From the NCBI RefSeq assembly GCF_040712085.1, contig NZ_JBFCVK010000010.1, positions 62,001-126,000 on the forward strand: a stretch of DNA of 64,000 nt, given 5' to 3'. A program made the position numbers and the translations under genes. The notes under the pieces are model-generated. The model did not search any database and was not told the origin of the DNA. It was given only the letters and a program-made list of their open reading frames with translations. Of this stretch, positions 8,157 through 17,395 are shown piece by piece. The DNA is from Aquibaculum sediminis. GTDB lineage: Bacteria > Pseudomonadota > Alphaproteobacteria > Kiloniellales > DSM-21159. Numbering within the stretch: the first letter of the stretch is position 1; every line of letters starts with the position of its first letter.

Positions 8157-8437
8157 TGGCCGAGCGGCAGGTCCGGGTCGTGATTTCCGGCAAGGTCCAG
8201 GGCGTCTGGTTCCGAGCCTGGACACGTGAGCAGGCGGTGCAGCTGGGACTCGACGGCTGGGTGCGTAACCGACGCGACGGTTCGGTGGAAGCGGTCTTCT
8301 CCGGAGCGCCGGAGGCGGTGGAGTCGATGCTGACAGCCTGCCGCGCGGGGCCGGCGCGCGCGGAGGTGAATGATGTCGCGGTGAGCGCCTGGGACGAGGC
8401 GGTGGAGCCGGGGTTCCGGCAGTTGCCAACGGTATGA
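8156..8437 (+). CDS. acyP: Acylphosphatase
   Basis: 93-residue protein with the complete acylphosphatase pattern: VRVVISGKVQGVWFRAWTRE, with the catalytic arginine in the VQGVWFR loop, and GWVRNRRDGSVEAV carrying the catalytic asparagine. It hydrolyses carboxyl-phosphate bonds such as acetyl phosphate and carbamoyl phosphate. It overlaps the SDR stop (TGATG). Confidence 0.9.
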   Translation: MAERQVRVVISGKVQGVWFRAWTREQAVQLGLDGWVRNRRDGSVEAVFSGAPEAVESMLTACRAGPARAEVNDVAVSAWDEAVEPGFRQLPTV

Positions 8438-8444
8438 CGCGCCT

Positions 8445-8930
8445 ATGATTTTCTTTGGCGAGCGCGCAAACGGGCAGGCCTATCGCTGCCGGCCCGGCGC
8501 CTACGGTCTGGCCTGGCGGGCGCGGGCGGGCCAGGTGTTGCTGGTGGAGACAGCCGACGGACTGGAAATCCCCGGTGGGGGCATCGAGCCCGGCGAGACC
8601 GCCGAGGTGGCGCTGGCCCGGGAGTTTCTCGAGGAGACGGGCCACCGGGTGCTGCGCAGCCACGCGCTCTTCGGATTGCGGCAGTATCTGACCCGACCAC
8701 TGTCGGGAAAGTACTACGACAAACACTGCACCTTCTTCGCTGTTGCCGTGGCGGAAGTGGGCGAGCCGCAGGAGGCGGGGCATCGTCCCTTCTGGTGCGC
8801 GCCGGCCCAGGCGCGTGGCCGGATGGCCGAGGAGTGCCAGGAGTGGCTGCTGGAATGCCTGATTGACCCGCAGCAGCATCAATTCGACATTTCCAGAAGA
8901 ATTGTTGACTCCCTAAAAGAGGAGGTCTAA
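8445..8930 (+). CDS. Nudix hydrolase
   Basis: 161 residues with a full Nudix box, GGGIEPGETAEVALAREF followed by LEETG (about residues 45-67), matching Gx5Ex7REUxEExGU. These enzymes hydrolyse nucleoside-diphosphate-linked substrates using Mg2+. Substrate unknown. The last codons overlap the first putative operator of the following ArsR gene. Confidence 0.85.
   Translation: MIFFGERANGQAYRCRPGAYGLAWRARAGQVLLVETADGLEIPGGGIEPGETAEVALAREFLEETGHRVLRSHALFGLRQYLTRPLSGKYYDKHCTFFAVAVAEVGEPQEAGHRPFWCAPAQARGRMAEECQEWLLECLIDPQQHQFDISRRIVDSLKEEV
8883..8902. promoter_or_regulatory. Putative ArsR-family operator 1
   Basis: TTCGACATT followed by a partly palindromic ATT-N8-AAT core (8889-8902). An almost identical TTCGACATT plus ATT-N8-AAT site lies before the permease gene at 9271-9290. 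The paired sites around an ArsR gene suggest autoregulation and control of the permease. A TTGACT hexamer at 8905-8910 directly follows and could be the -35 element of the regulator's promoter. Confidence 0.55.
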
Positions 8931-8940
8931 CCTCGCCACC

Positions 8941-9249
8941 ATGGAACTGGATCATGCCGCCCTTTGCCTGGAGAAGCTGGGCAATCCCACCCGGCTGCAG
9001 GTGTTCCGTCTGCTGGTGCGGGCGGGGCACGAAGGCTTGCCGGTGGGGGAGATCCAGGCCCAGTTGGGCGTACCGGCCTCGACCCTGTCGCACCATCTGG
9101 CGCAGTTGATGCAGGCCGAGCTGATCGCCCAGCAGCGTGAAGGCCGGGTGCTGCGATGTACCGCAAACTTCATGCTGATGGAGCGCCTGCTGGGCTATCT
9201 CACGGAAGAATGCTGCCGGGGGATCTCGACCACCCGCATGGCAGAGTAA
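8941..9249 (+). CDS. ArsR/SmtB-family transcriptional repressor
   Basis: 102-residue winged-helix protein. The recognition helix is in VGEIQAQLGVPASTLSHHLAQL, followed by the wing QQREGRVLRCTAN. The segment LTEECCRGIS carries a vicinal cysteine pair near the C-terminus, which could be a metalloid or sulfur-oxidant sensor in the C-terminal helix. It precedes a permease of the YraQ type, a common arsenic/sulfur-resistance pairing. The inducer is not determinable here. Confidence 0.85.
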   Translation: MELDHAALCLEKLGNPTRLQVFRLLVRAGHEGLPVGEIQAQLGVPASTLSHHLAQLMQAELIAQQREGRVLRCTANFMLMERLLGYLTEECCRGISTTRMAE

Positions 9250-9270
9250 GCCCTTTTTTTGTCTATATAG

Positions 9271-9290
9271 TTCGACATTACTGGAATAAT
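9271..9290. promoter_or_regulatory. Putative ArsR-family operator 2
   Basis: TTCGACATTACTGGAATAAT repeats the first operator's left half exactly (TTCGACATT) and its ATT-N8-AAT core. It ends one base before the GGAGG ribosome-binding site of the permease gene, so bound repressor would block its transcription. Confidence 0.55.
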
Positions 9291-9300
9291 GGAGGAAAAG

Positions 9301-10368
9301 ATGACTGCCTGGGTTCGCAATCTTTCCGAACTCGACCTCCTCTGGACCCGGCGGCAGCTTCGCGCCCATGTGGTCTGGCTGGTCAGTCTGGCCCTGTTGC
9401 TGGTGCTCGCTGCAACGGTACCGCGGCAGGCCGTGGAGAGCCTTCGATTCACACTCGACTCGCTGCTCTGGATCGCGCCTTTCCTGGCCCTTTCGGTGGG
9501 CACGGCCGCCTGGCTCAAGGCGGCCGGCGCCGACAGCCTGATCGCCGGGGTGGTCAGCCGCGCGCCCGTGATCGCGATCGGCTTCGCCGCACTGCTGGGC
9601 GCCTTCTCGCCCTTCTGCTCCTGCGGGGTGGTGCCGCTCGTCGCCGCGCTCCTGGCCGCGGGCGTTCCCCTGCCGGCGGTCATGGCCTTCTGGGTGGCCT
9701 CGCCGATCATGGACCCGGAGATGTTTCTGCTGACCCTGCCGGTGCTGGGCCTGGATTTCGCGCTGGCCAAGACGGCCGCGGCCCTGCTCTTGGGCTCTCT
9801 GGCGGGCTTTGCCACGCTGGGACTGCAGCGCTTCGGCCTCTTCGGCCAGGTCTTGCGTGACGGTGTGGGCGGTGGCTGTGCCGCCAGTCGCCTGCGGCAA
9901 GGGCCGCAGGTGCAATGGGCGGTCTGGCGCGAGCCGCAGCGCCGCGCGCAGTTCGGGCGCGAAGCGCTGCGTGTGGGGCTCTTCCTGGCCAAGTGGCTCA
10001 CCCTGGCCTTCCTGATCGAAAGCCTGATGGTGGCCTGGCTGCCGGCGGACCTGGTGGCGGCGAGCGTGGGCGGCGATCGGCCCTGGACCATCGCGTTGGC
10101 GGCAACGGTCGGGGCACCGGCCTACGTCAATGGCTATGCGGCGATCCCGCTTGCCGGAGAGCTGATCAATGCCGGCATGGCCCCCGGTGCGGCACTGGCC
10201 TTCATGCTCGCCGGCGGCATGACCTCGATCCCGGCGGCGATGGCGGTCTGGGCCGTGGCGCAGCGCGGCGTCTTTCTCTGGTACCTGCTGATTGCTTTCG
10301 CCGGCGCCATGCTAGCCGGCTACAGCTACCAGGGCCTGCTGCTGTTAAACGCCGGAGGAGCCCTCTGA
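9301..10368 (+). CDS. Permease of the YraQ/UPF0718 family
   Basis: 355 residues from ATG 9301 with GGAGG at 9291; an earlier ATG (9289) overlaps this site. The protein has about eight to ten membrane segments. The FSPFCSCGVVPLVAALLAAG signature (near residue 100) with its CxC motif is typical of this family. The family is linked to export of metalloid or thiol-linked species in ArsR-controlled operons; transport here is inferred. Its 3' end overlaps lipB, which converges. Confidence 0.8.
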   Translation: MTAWVRNLSELDLLWTRRQLRAHVVWLVSLALLLVLAATVPRQAVESLRFTLDSLLWIAPFLALSVGTAAWLKAAGADSLIAGVVSRAPVIAIGFAALLGAFSPFCSCGVVPLVAALLAAGVPLPAVMAFWVASPIMDPEMFLLTLPVLGLDFALAKTAAALLLGSLAGFATLGLQRFGLFGQVLRDGVGGGCAASRLRQGPQVQWAVWREPQRRAQFGREALRVGLFLAKWLTLAFLIESLMVAWLPADLVAASVGGDRPWTIALAATVGAPAYVNGYAAIPLAGELINAGMAPGAALAFMLAGGMTSIPAAMAVWAVAQRGVFLWYLLIAFAGAMLAGYSYQGLLLLNAGGAL

Positions 10369-11055
10369 TCGCCCCATCGGCCCGCCGGGGCCGAAGATTT
10401 CCTCGAAGGTGTCGGCCAGGGCCTGATCCAGGTCGCCGAGCGTGACCGGCAGGCCCAGGTCCACCAGGGACGTCACGCCGTGCTCGCGGATGCCGCAGGG
10501 CACGATGCCCTGGAAGTGGGAGAGGTCGGGCTCGACGTTGATGGCAATGCCGTGCAGCGTCACCCAGCGGCGCACCCGCACCCCGATGGCGGCGATCTTG
10601 TCTTCCCGGCCGCCGCCGCGCGCCACCCAGATGCCGACCCGCCCCTCTCGGCGCTCGCCCTTCACCTGGAAGCGGGCCAGGCTGCGGATCACCCATTCCT
10701 CGAGACAGTGGACGTAGAGCCGGAGGTCCGGACGCCGCGCCTTGAGGTCGAGCTGCAGATAGGCCACCCGCTGGCCGGGACCGTGGTAGGTGTACTGTCC
10801 GCCGCGGCCGGCGTCGTAGACGGGAAAGCGCGCGTCCAGCAAGTCCTCGGCCCGTGCGCTGGTGCCCGCGGTGTAGAGCGGCGGGTGCTCCAGCAGCCAG
10901 ACCAGTTCCGGCGCCGTGCCTGCGCGAATGGCGGCGGCGCGCGCCTCCATGGCTTGCAGCGCGTCGGGGTAGAGCAGCGGGCGCGGTTCGTGACGCCACT
11001 CGGGCGCCGCGATGTTCTCTGACTTGCCCGGTGGTGTGGAGGTTGGGCCGCTCAC
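10345..11055 (-). CDS. lipB: Lipoyl(octanoyl) transferase
   Basis: 236 residues. It transfers octanoyl from acyl carrier protein to lipoyl domains of 2-oxoacid dehydrogenases and GcvH. The HGPGQ motif (about 91-95), catalytic Lys153 in EDKIAAIGVR and catalytic Cys187 in IVPCGIREHGVTSL are present. It is transcribed convergently with the permease gene and overlaps its end by 24 bases. Confidence 0.93.
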   Translation of the reverse strand: MSGPTSTPPGKSENIAAPEWRHEPRPLLYPDALQAMEARAAAIRAGTAPELVWLLEHPPLYTAGTSARAEDLLDARFPVYDAGRGGQYTYHGPGQRVAYLQLDLKARRPDLRLYVHCLEEWVIRSLARFQVKGERREGRVGIWVARGGGREDKIAAIGVRVRRWVTLHGIAINVEPDLSHFQGIVPCGIREHGVTSLVDLGLPVTLGDLDQALADTFEEIFGPGGPMGRSEGSSGV

Positions 11056-11142
11056 CGATCGATCTCGCTGCCTGCGGGGCGGCTGCTGGCGCGTGCCGAG
11101 ACCCCTTGTGTTGCCAAGCCGTTAGAGTAGTTTCACCAGACC

Positions 11143-11171
11143 CCGTGGCGGCTAATCGTCAGCCGCCACGG
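11143..11171. other. Perfect 11-bp hairpin in the maeB leader
   Basis: CCGTGGCGGCT (11143-11153) and AGCCGCCACGG (11161-11171) are exact inverted repeats around a seven-base loop, 38 bases before the maeB start. No T-run follows. It may be an operator for a dimeric regulator or an mRNA structure. Confidence 0.5.
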
Positions 11172-11209
11172 ACTGCCGTTTCAGCACTGCTGCCCAGGGG
11201 GAAACCACC

Positions 11210-13528
11210 ATGGTCGACGATACCTTCGCCGCGGCCGCCCTGACCTATCACCGCACGCCGGTCCCCGGCAAGCTGGAGGTGGTTGCCACCAAGCCCCTGG
11301 GCAATCAGCGCGACCTGGCGCTCGCCTATTCTCCGGGCGTGGCAGCGGCCTGCCGTGCGATTGTACAGGATCCGGCGGAGGCTTCGACCCTGACCGCGCG
11401 GGCCAATCTCGTCGGCGTGGTGACCAATGGCACGGCCGTGCTGGGCCTGGGCGCCATAGGGCCCTTGGCCTCGAAGCCGGTGATGGAAGGCAAGGCGGTT
11501 CTCTTCAAGAAGTTCGCCGGCATCGACGTCTTCGACATCGAATTGGCGGAGCTTGATCCGGAACGGCTGATCGAGATCGTGGGCGCACTGGAGCCCACCT
11601 TCGGCGGCATCAACCTGGAAGACATCAAGGCGCCGGAATGCTTCATCGTGGAGCGGGAACTGCGCAAGCGCATGAACATCCCAGTCTTCCACGATGATCA
11701 GCACGGCACGGCAATCATCGTCAATGCGGCGATCTACAACGCCCTGCATCTGGTGGACAAGAAGCTCGAGGATGTGAAGGTGGTCTGCTCCGGCGCTGGG
11801 GCGGCGGCCATCGCCTGCCTCGACTTGCTGGTGGAGCAGGGGGCGCGGCGCGAGAACATTTTTGTCAGCGACATCGAGGGGGTGGTCTACGCCGGGCGCG
11901 AGACGCTGATGGACCCCTGGAAGGCGCGCTACGCTCAGGAGACTGAGGCGCGCAGCCTGGGAGACGTGATCGAGGACGCGGATGTTTTCCTCGGCGTCTC
12001 GGCGCCCAACGTGTTGAAGGCCGAAATGGTAAAGCGCATGGCACGTGATCCGGTGATCCTGGCCCTGGCCAACCCCGAGCCGGAAATCCTGCCCGAGGAG
12101 GCGCGTGCCGCGCGCCCCGACGCCATCATCGCCACCGGTCGCTCGGACTATCCGAACCAGGTCAACAACGTCCTCTGCTTTCCCTTCATCTTCCGCGGCG
12201 CGCTGGATGTCGGCGCGACCGAGATCAACGAGGAGATGAAGATCGCCTGCGTGCGCGCGCTGGCCGAACTGGCGCGCAGCGAGGTGTCCGAGGTGGTGAT
12301 CCAGGCCTACGGCGGCGACAGCGCGCCTTTCGGGCGCGAGTACCTCATCCCCCGGCCCTTCGATCCGCGGCTCATCCTGCAGATCGCGCCGGCCGTGGCC
12401 GAGGCGGCGATGAAGAGCGGCGTGGCCACCCGACCTATCGAGGATCTGGGCGCCTATCGCCAGCGGCTGAACGAGTTCGTCTTCCGCTCCGGCCTGGCCA
12501 TGAAGCCGGTGTTCGAACAGGCAAAGGCCGACCTCCAGCGCGTCTTCTTTGCCGAGGGCGAGGCGGAGCGGGTGCTGCGCGCCGTGCAGGCCGTGGTGGA
12601 CGAGGGGCTGGCGCGCCCGATCATCTGTGGACGCCCCAAGGTGGTGGAAGACCGCATCGAGCGGCTGGGGCTGCGTATCCGCATCGACGAGGATTTCGAG
12701 CTGGTGAACCCGCTGTCGGATCCGCGCTACAATGACTATTGGCGGCTTTATCACAGTCTCATGGAGCGCAACGGCGTGTCGCCAGATCGTGCGCGTACGG
12801 TCGTACGCACGGATGCGACGGTGATCGGTGCCTTGGCCGTACGGCTCGGTGATGCCGACGCCCTGATCTGCGGCGTGGAAGGCCGCTACCGTGACCATCT
12901 GCGGCATATCGAAAACATCATCGGCAAGGCCGGCGGCGTACACGACTACTCCGCGCTCAGCCTGCTGATCACCGCCAAGGGCACCTTCTTCATCGCCGAC
13001 ACCTACGTCAGCGACAATCCCACCGCCCAAGAGCTCGTGGAGATGACGGTTTACGCTGCCGAGGCGGTGCAGCGCTTCGGCATCACGCCCAAGATCGCGC
13101 TGCTTTCCCACTCCAGTTTCGGCAGTCATCAGGACGGCACGGCGGAGAAGATGCGCGAGGCGGTCCGTATGCTGCACGAAACCCGCCCGGACCTGGAGGT
13201 CGAAGGCGAGATGCACGCCGACGCCGCGCTGTCCGAGGACATCCGCTCGCGCATCTTCCCCAACTCCCGTCTCAAGGGCGCGGCCAATCTGCTGATCATG
13301 CCGACGCTGGATGCGGCCAACATTTCCTTCAATCTGCTGAAGGTGCTGGGCGAAGGGCTGTCCGTGGGGCCGCTGCTCCTGGGCACGGCCTGCCCCGCGC
13401 ACATTGCGACCCCCTCCATCACCGCGCGCGGCGTCATCAACCTCTGCGCCATCGCGGCAGTCGACGCCCAAAGCCGCACCGAATGCCACCCCCTGCCCAA
13501 CTTCGCGCCCGGAGCCGATAGCGCATGA
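11210..13528 (+). CDS. maeB: NADP-dependent malic enzyme fused to a phosphotransacetylase-like domain
   Basis: 772 residues, the usual length of the MaeB fusion. The N-terminal half (about 1-430) is a malic enzyme with SPGVAAACRAI, FHDDQHGTAI and the dinucleotide-binding SGAGAAAIACLDLL. The C-terminal half (about 440-760) resembles phosphate acetyltransferase and is thought to be regulatory (acetyl-CoA sensing). It oxidatively decarboxylates malate to pyruvate with NADPH production. It overlaps mgtE by four bases. Confidence 0.95.
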   Translation: MVDDTFAAAALTYHRTPVPGKLEVVATKPLGNQRDLALAYSPGVAAACRAIVQDPAEASTLTARANLVGVVTNGTAVLGLGAIGPLASKPVMEGKAVLFKKFAGIDVFDIELAELDPERLIEIVGALEPTFGGINLEDIKAPECFIVERELRKRMNIPVFHDDQHGTAIIVNAAIYNALHLVDKKLEDVKVVCSGAGAAAIACLDLLVEQGARRENIFVSDIEGVVYAGRETLMDPWKARYAQETEARSLGDVIEDADVFLGVSAPNVLKAEMVKRMARDPVILALANPEPEILPEEARAARPDAIIATGRSDYPNQVNNVLCFPFIFRGALDVGATEINEEMKIACVRALAELARSEVSEVVIQAYGGDSAPFGREYLIPRPFDPRLILQIAPAVAEAAMKSGVATRPIEDLGAYRQRLNEFVFRSGLAMKPVFEQAKADLQRVFFAEGEAERVLRAVQAVVDEGLARPIICGRPKVVEDRIERLGLRIRIDEDFELVNPLSDPRYNDYWRLYHSLMERNGVSPDRARTVVRTDATVIGALAVRLGDADALICGVEGRYRDHLRHIENIIGKAGGVHDYSALSLLITAKGTFFIADTYVSDNPTAQELVEMTVYAAEAVQRFGITPKIALLSHSSFGSHQDGTAEKMREAVRMLHETRPDLEVEGEMHADAALSEDIRSRIFPNSRLKGAANLLIMPTLDAANISFNLLKVLGEGLSVGPLLLGTACPAHIATPSITARGVINLCAIAAVDAQSRTECHPLPNFAPGADSA

Positions 13529-14907
13529 GCAATGCCGAGCCGATCCGCCCGGATGAGGGGGATGCGCTCGGCCTGGGTGAGGCTTTCGTGCGCGAGGTGG
13601 AGGAGGCGCTGACCGCCCAGGACTCCGAGCGGGTCAATGCGGTTATCGAGAACCTCCACCCCGCTGATGCCGCCGACCTGCTGGAAGCCCTGGGGGCTGA
13701 GGAGCGTCGGCTGCTGCTGGAGATGGTCGGCACCAACCTCGAGCCGGAGACGCTGACCTATCTGGAGGCCGGTCTGCGCGAGCCAGTGGCGGCCGCGCTG
13801 GGCCCCGGCAAGGTGGCACGCATCCTCGAATTGCTGGAAAGCGACGACGCGCTGGCCTTCTTCGAGGACCTGGATGAGGAGTTGCGGGCGCAGATCCTGG
13901 CGCGTGTGCCGGTGACGATCCGTCGCCTGCTGCAGGAGGGACTGACCTACCCCGAGTACTCGGCCGGGCGCTTGATGCAGCGCGAAATGGTCGTGGTGCC
14001 CTCAATCTGGACCGTGGGCGAGACCATCGATTACATGCGCGCGCATCGCAAGGAGATGCCCACGGACTTCTACGACCTCTATGTGGTGGATCCCCGCTAC
14101 CGCCCCATCGGCAAGCTGCCGCTCTCGCGGGTGATGCGTCATACGCGGCCAGTGCGCATCCTCACGCTGATGGACGAGGAGATCCAGAGCGTGCCGGTGA
14201 CCATGGACCAGGAGGAGGTGGCGTGGCTCTTCAAGCGCTACTCGCTGCTGTCCGCCCCAGTGGTGGATGACGCCGGCCGGCTGGTGGGTGTCATCACCGT
14301 CGACGACGTGCTGGAGGTGGTGGAAGAAGAGGCCGAGGACGACCTGCTCAAACTGGGCGGCGTCGGCGAGGCGGACATCAGCGAGGGCGCCATGGCCACG
14401 GCCAAGCGGCGCATTCGCTGGCTGGTCGTCACGCTGTTCAACACCATCGTCGCCTCCCTGGTGATCTCTCGCTTCGAGGGCACGATCGAGGAGATCGTCG
14501 CGCTGGCGATCCTCATGCCCATCGTCGCCGCCATGGGCGGCAATGCGGGCATGCAGGTGGTGACCGTCACCGTCCGCGCGCTGGCGACGCGCGCCCTCAC
14601 TTCGCGCAACACCATGAGGATGGTGGGAAAGGAGGTGTTGGTGGGTCTGACCAATGGCCTGGTTTTTGCCACCATCATGGGAACCATTGCCGGCCTCTGG
14701 TTCGGTCGCGTCGACCTGGCACTGGTGCTGGCAACGGCGATGATCTTCAACATGGCCTGGGCCGGCCTGGCGGGGACTCTGATCCCCCTGTCGCTGGAGC
14801 GCTTCGGCTTCGACCCGGCGGTGGCCGCCGGGCCCTTCCTCACCACGACAACCGACGTGCTGGGCTTCTTCATTTTCCTGGGCCTGGCGACCACCTTCCT
14901 GCTGTAG
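13525..14907 (+). CDS. mgtE: Magnesium transporter MgtE
   Basis: 460 residues in three parts: an N-terminal superhelical domain, two CBS domains (about residues 150-275) and five membrane helices (about 290-460). The pore-region signature MGGNAGMQVVTVTVRALA is present with Met where many homologues have Asn (GGNAGNQ). It is a Mg2+ channel gated by cytosolic Mg2+. It starts within the maeB stop (ATGA); malic enzyme needs a divalent cation, but a functional link is only suggestive. Confidence 0.93.
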   Translation: MSNAEPIRPDEGDALGLGEAFVREVEEALTAQDSERVNAVIENLHPADAADLLEALGAEERRLLLEMVGTNLEPETLTYLEAGLREPVAAALGPGKVARILELLESDDALAFFEDLDEELRAQILARVPVTIRRLLQEGLTYPEYSAGRLMQREMVVVPSIWTVGETIDYMRAHRKEMPTDFYDLYVVDPRYRPIGKLPLSRVMRHTRPVRILTLMDEEIQSVPVTMDQEEVAWLFKRYSLLSAPVVDDAGRLVGVITVDDVLEVVEEEAEDDLLKLGGVGEADISEGAMATAKRRIRWLVVTLFNTIVASLVISRFEGTIEEIVALAILMPIVAAMGGNAGMQVVTVTVRALATRALTSRNTMRMVGKEVLVGLTNGLVFATIMGTIAGLWFGRVDLALVLATAMIFNMAWAGLAGTLIPLSLERFGFDPAVAAGPFLTTTTDVLGFFIFLGLATTFLL

Positions 14908-14924
14908 GAGCGATCCGGTCCGAC

Positions 14925-15854
14925 TCAGCCCCTGTCGCGCCGCAGGCCCGGCAGGACCAGAACGCAGAAGAGGCCGCTGATCACCAGGACGAGGGCGATC
15001 AGTTCCGCGGGGCCGATGCGCTCGCCCAGCAGCAGCCCGCCGGAGAAGACGCCGACCAGCGGGACCAGCATGGTGCCGATGGCCGCCACCGGCGCCGGAA
15101 AGATGCGCACGATCTGAAACCAGGCCCAGTGCCCGAAGGCGATCGCGATGGTGATGGCGTAGACCACGCCGATGAGCTGCCCAGTGCTCCAGTTCTCGGC
15201 CCAGGGGGCATCGCTCTGCACCGTGAGCGCGCCCGCCGAGACCACCAGTGCAGCGGTGAGAAGCTGCCAGCCGGAAAGGGTCGCCGCGGAGACCGACCAG
15301 GAAAAGCGCTTGGTCAGCACGGTGCCCAGGGCCCAGGACATGGCTGCACTCAGGATCGCAAGCACGCCGTAGGGTGCGGCCAGGATGGCATGCATTTCCG
15401 GCATGAGCAGCGCGGCCAGACCGCTCAACCCCAGCGCCAGCCCGGCCACACGGGTGGCGGTCAGGCGCTCGTTCAGCAGGAGTATGGACAAGAGCGATGC
15501 CCAGAGCGGCATGGTGAAGGCGATGATGGAGGCCCGGCCCGCATCCATCAGGGTCAGGCCATAGGCCGTCAGCAGCTGCCAGCCCACCATGTTGAAGCAG
15601 GCGCAGATGATGAGTGGCAGGATCTCTTTGCGTGGCACCCGAAGACGCGCGCCATAGACCCGCGCCAGGAACAGCGTGGTGAGCGCACCGAAGGTCAGGC
15701 AGGCCGCACGGAAGTGCCAGACCGGCAGGACCTCCACCGCGAGTTTCATGGCCGGCCAGTTGAGGCCCCAGCAGAGCCCCAGCGCCAGCAGCAGGCCATA
15801 GCCGATGGCTGGGGTCTCGAACCGGCTCCTGCTCTGCTGCCCGACAGCGCTCAA
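14925..15854 (-). CDS. DMT-superfamily (EamA) exporter
   Basis: 309 residues with about ten membrane helices arranged as two EamA repeats; GLCWGLNWPAMKLAVE marks the first repeat and AMSWALGTVLTKRFSW the second. Members export amino acids or other metabolites; the substrate cannot be read from the sequence. Its start overlaps the DUF1289 stop by four bases, so the two genes form an operon, possibly with prfB upstream. Confidence 0.85.
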   Translation of the reverse strand: MSAVGQQSRSRFETPAIGYGLLLALGLCWGLNWPAMKLAVEVLPVWHFRAACLTFGALTTLFLARVYGARLRVPRKEILPLIICACFNMVGWQLLTAYGLTLMDAGRASIIAFTMPLWASLLSILLLNERLTATRVAGLALGLSGLAALLMPEMHAILAAPYGVLAILSAAMSWALGTVLTKRFSWSVSAATLSGWQLLTAALVVSAGALTVQSDAPWAENWSTGQLIGVVYAITIAIAFGHWAWFQIVRIFPAPVAAIGTMLVPLVGVFSGGLLLGERIGPAELIALVLVISGLFCVLVLPGLRRDRG

Positions 15855-16114
15855 GCCTCTTGCTCCTGGTCTTCCGTCCCTCGGTCGTCGTCTTCAAGGG
15901 CGGCAAGGCGCGCCAGCACCGCCTGCTTCTCTTCGACAGTCATGATCGGCCAGTCCCGGATCTCGTCGAGGGTGCGCAGGCAGCCGATGCAGTGGGTGCT
16001 GTTGCGGTCGATCTGACAGATCTGGCGACAGGGAGAAGGGATGGAGGTGTCGAAGACCCGTCCCCTGGCCGCCCGCCGTTTCTGTCGTCTCACCTGCCGC
16101 TCGTCAGGATTCAC
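15851..16114 (-). CDS. DUF1289 small cysteine-motif protein
   Basis: 87 residues from GTG 16114, with GAGG in the prfB stop region as its ribosome-binding site. It has the DUF1289 pattern SPCRQICQIDRNSTHCIGC then RTLDEIRDW, with four cysteines spaced like a small metal site. Function unknown. Longer in-frame starts would run into prfB and are not favoured. Confidence 0.75.
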   Translation of the reverse strand: MNPDERQVRRQKRRAARGRVFDTSIPSPCRQICQIDRNSTHCIGCLRTLDEIRDWPIMTVEEKQAVLARLAALEDDDRGTEDQEQEA

Positions 16115-16121
16115 ATCGACC

Positions 16122-17247
16122 TCAGCCGGCGTCTGTGCGCTGGCTGCCACGGTCCAGGCGCGAGGCGAGCGAAGCTTCAAGGAAGGGATCGATGTCGCCG
16201 TCCAGCACACCATCGGCATTGCCCTTCTCCACGCCGGTACGCAGGTCCTTCACCATCTGATAGGGCTGCAGGACGTAGGAGCGGATCTGGTGGCCCCAGC
16301 CGATGTCGGTCTTGCTCTCCTCCTCGGCGGCCGCCGCTTCCTCACGCTTGCGTAACTCGTACTCGTAGAGCCTGGCCTTCAGCATGTTCATGGCATGGGC
16401 CCGGTTCTTGTGCTGAGAGCGTTCGTTCTGACACTGCACCACGATGTTGGTGGGCAGGTGAGTGATGCGGATGGCGGAATCGGTCTTGTTGACGTGCTGA
16501 CCGCCGGCGCCCGAGGCGCGGTAGGTGTCGACCCGCAGATCCTTGTCCTGGATGTCCACCTCAATGGTCTCGTCCACCACCGGATAGACCCACACACTGG
16601 CGAAGGAGGTGTGGCGCCGTGCCTGGCTGTCGAAGGGGGAGATGCGCACCAGCCGGTGCACGCCGGCCTCGGCCTTGAGCCAGCCGTAGGCGTTGTGGCC
16701 CTTGACCACCAGGGTGGCGGACTTCAGGCCGGCCTCTTCGCCGGCGCTTTCCTCCAGCCACTCCACCTTGTAGCCGTGGGCCTCTGCCCAGCGGGTGTAC
16801 ATGCGCACCAGGATCTCGGCCCAGTCCTGTGCCTCGGTGCCGCCGGCGCCGGCATTGATTTCCAGATAGCAGTCGTTGGCATCGGCCTCCCCAGAGAGCA
16901 TCGATTCCAGCTGACGCTTCTCCACCTCGGCCTTCAGCGCTGCCAGGCTGGCCTCGGCTTCGCGCACACTGTCTTCGTCACCCTCGGCCTCGCCGAGTTC
17001 GATCAGGGTGAGCGAATCCTCCAGTTCCTGCTCCAGCTTGCGGTATCCGCCGATCCCTGATTCCAGCGCACTGCGCTCGCGCATCAGCTTCTGCGCGGCG
17101 TCGGCGTTGTTCCAGAGCTCGGGATCCTCGGAAAGCGCGTTCAGCTCTTCCAGGCGCTTGAGGGCATTATCCCAGTCAAAGATGCCTCCTCAGCAGGGTC
17201 AACGACTCACGAATGTCGTCAACCGCCGCTTGGGTCTCTGCGCGCAT
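16122..17247 (-). CDS. prfB: Peptide chain release factor 2 with programmed +1 frameshift
   Basis: Translation starts at ATG 17247 and reads 23 codons (MRAETQAAVDDIRESL...) to CTT TGA. The TGA occupies 17178-17176. A +1 slip at CTT TGA C continues from 17177 to 16122, giving 374 residues. The upstream internal Shine-Dalgarno AGGAGG, three bases before CTT, matches the E. coli prfB recoding site. The SPF tripeptide that recognises UGA/UAA is at about 203-205 and the catalytic GGQ at about 248-250. RF2 thus autoregulates through its own UGA. Confidence 0.97.
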
Positions 17248-17395
17248 TGGCCGGAACTCCTTGCGTCGTCGTTCGGATGGCGTGCCGTTTTCAGCACGAG
17301 CAGCCTTCACGTGGAGTCGCCGAGCGATCCACAGGCAGGCGCGAATCTGGTCTAGCAGAGCCGCCGGTCCGGGTACAGGCCGGCGAGAGGCAGCC

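Noticed and set aside
11159..13489. Long minus-strand open frame opposite maeB
   Set aside because: Antisense to an unambiguous malic enzyme gene.
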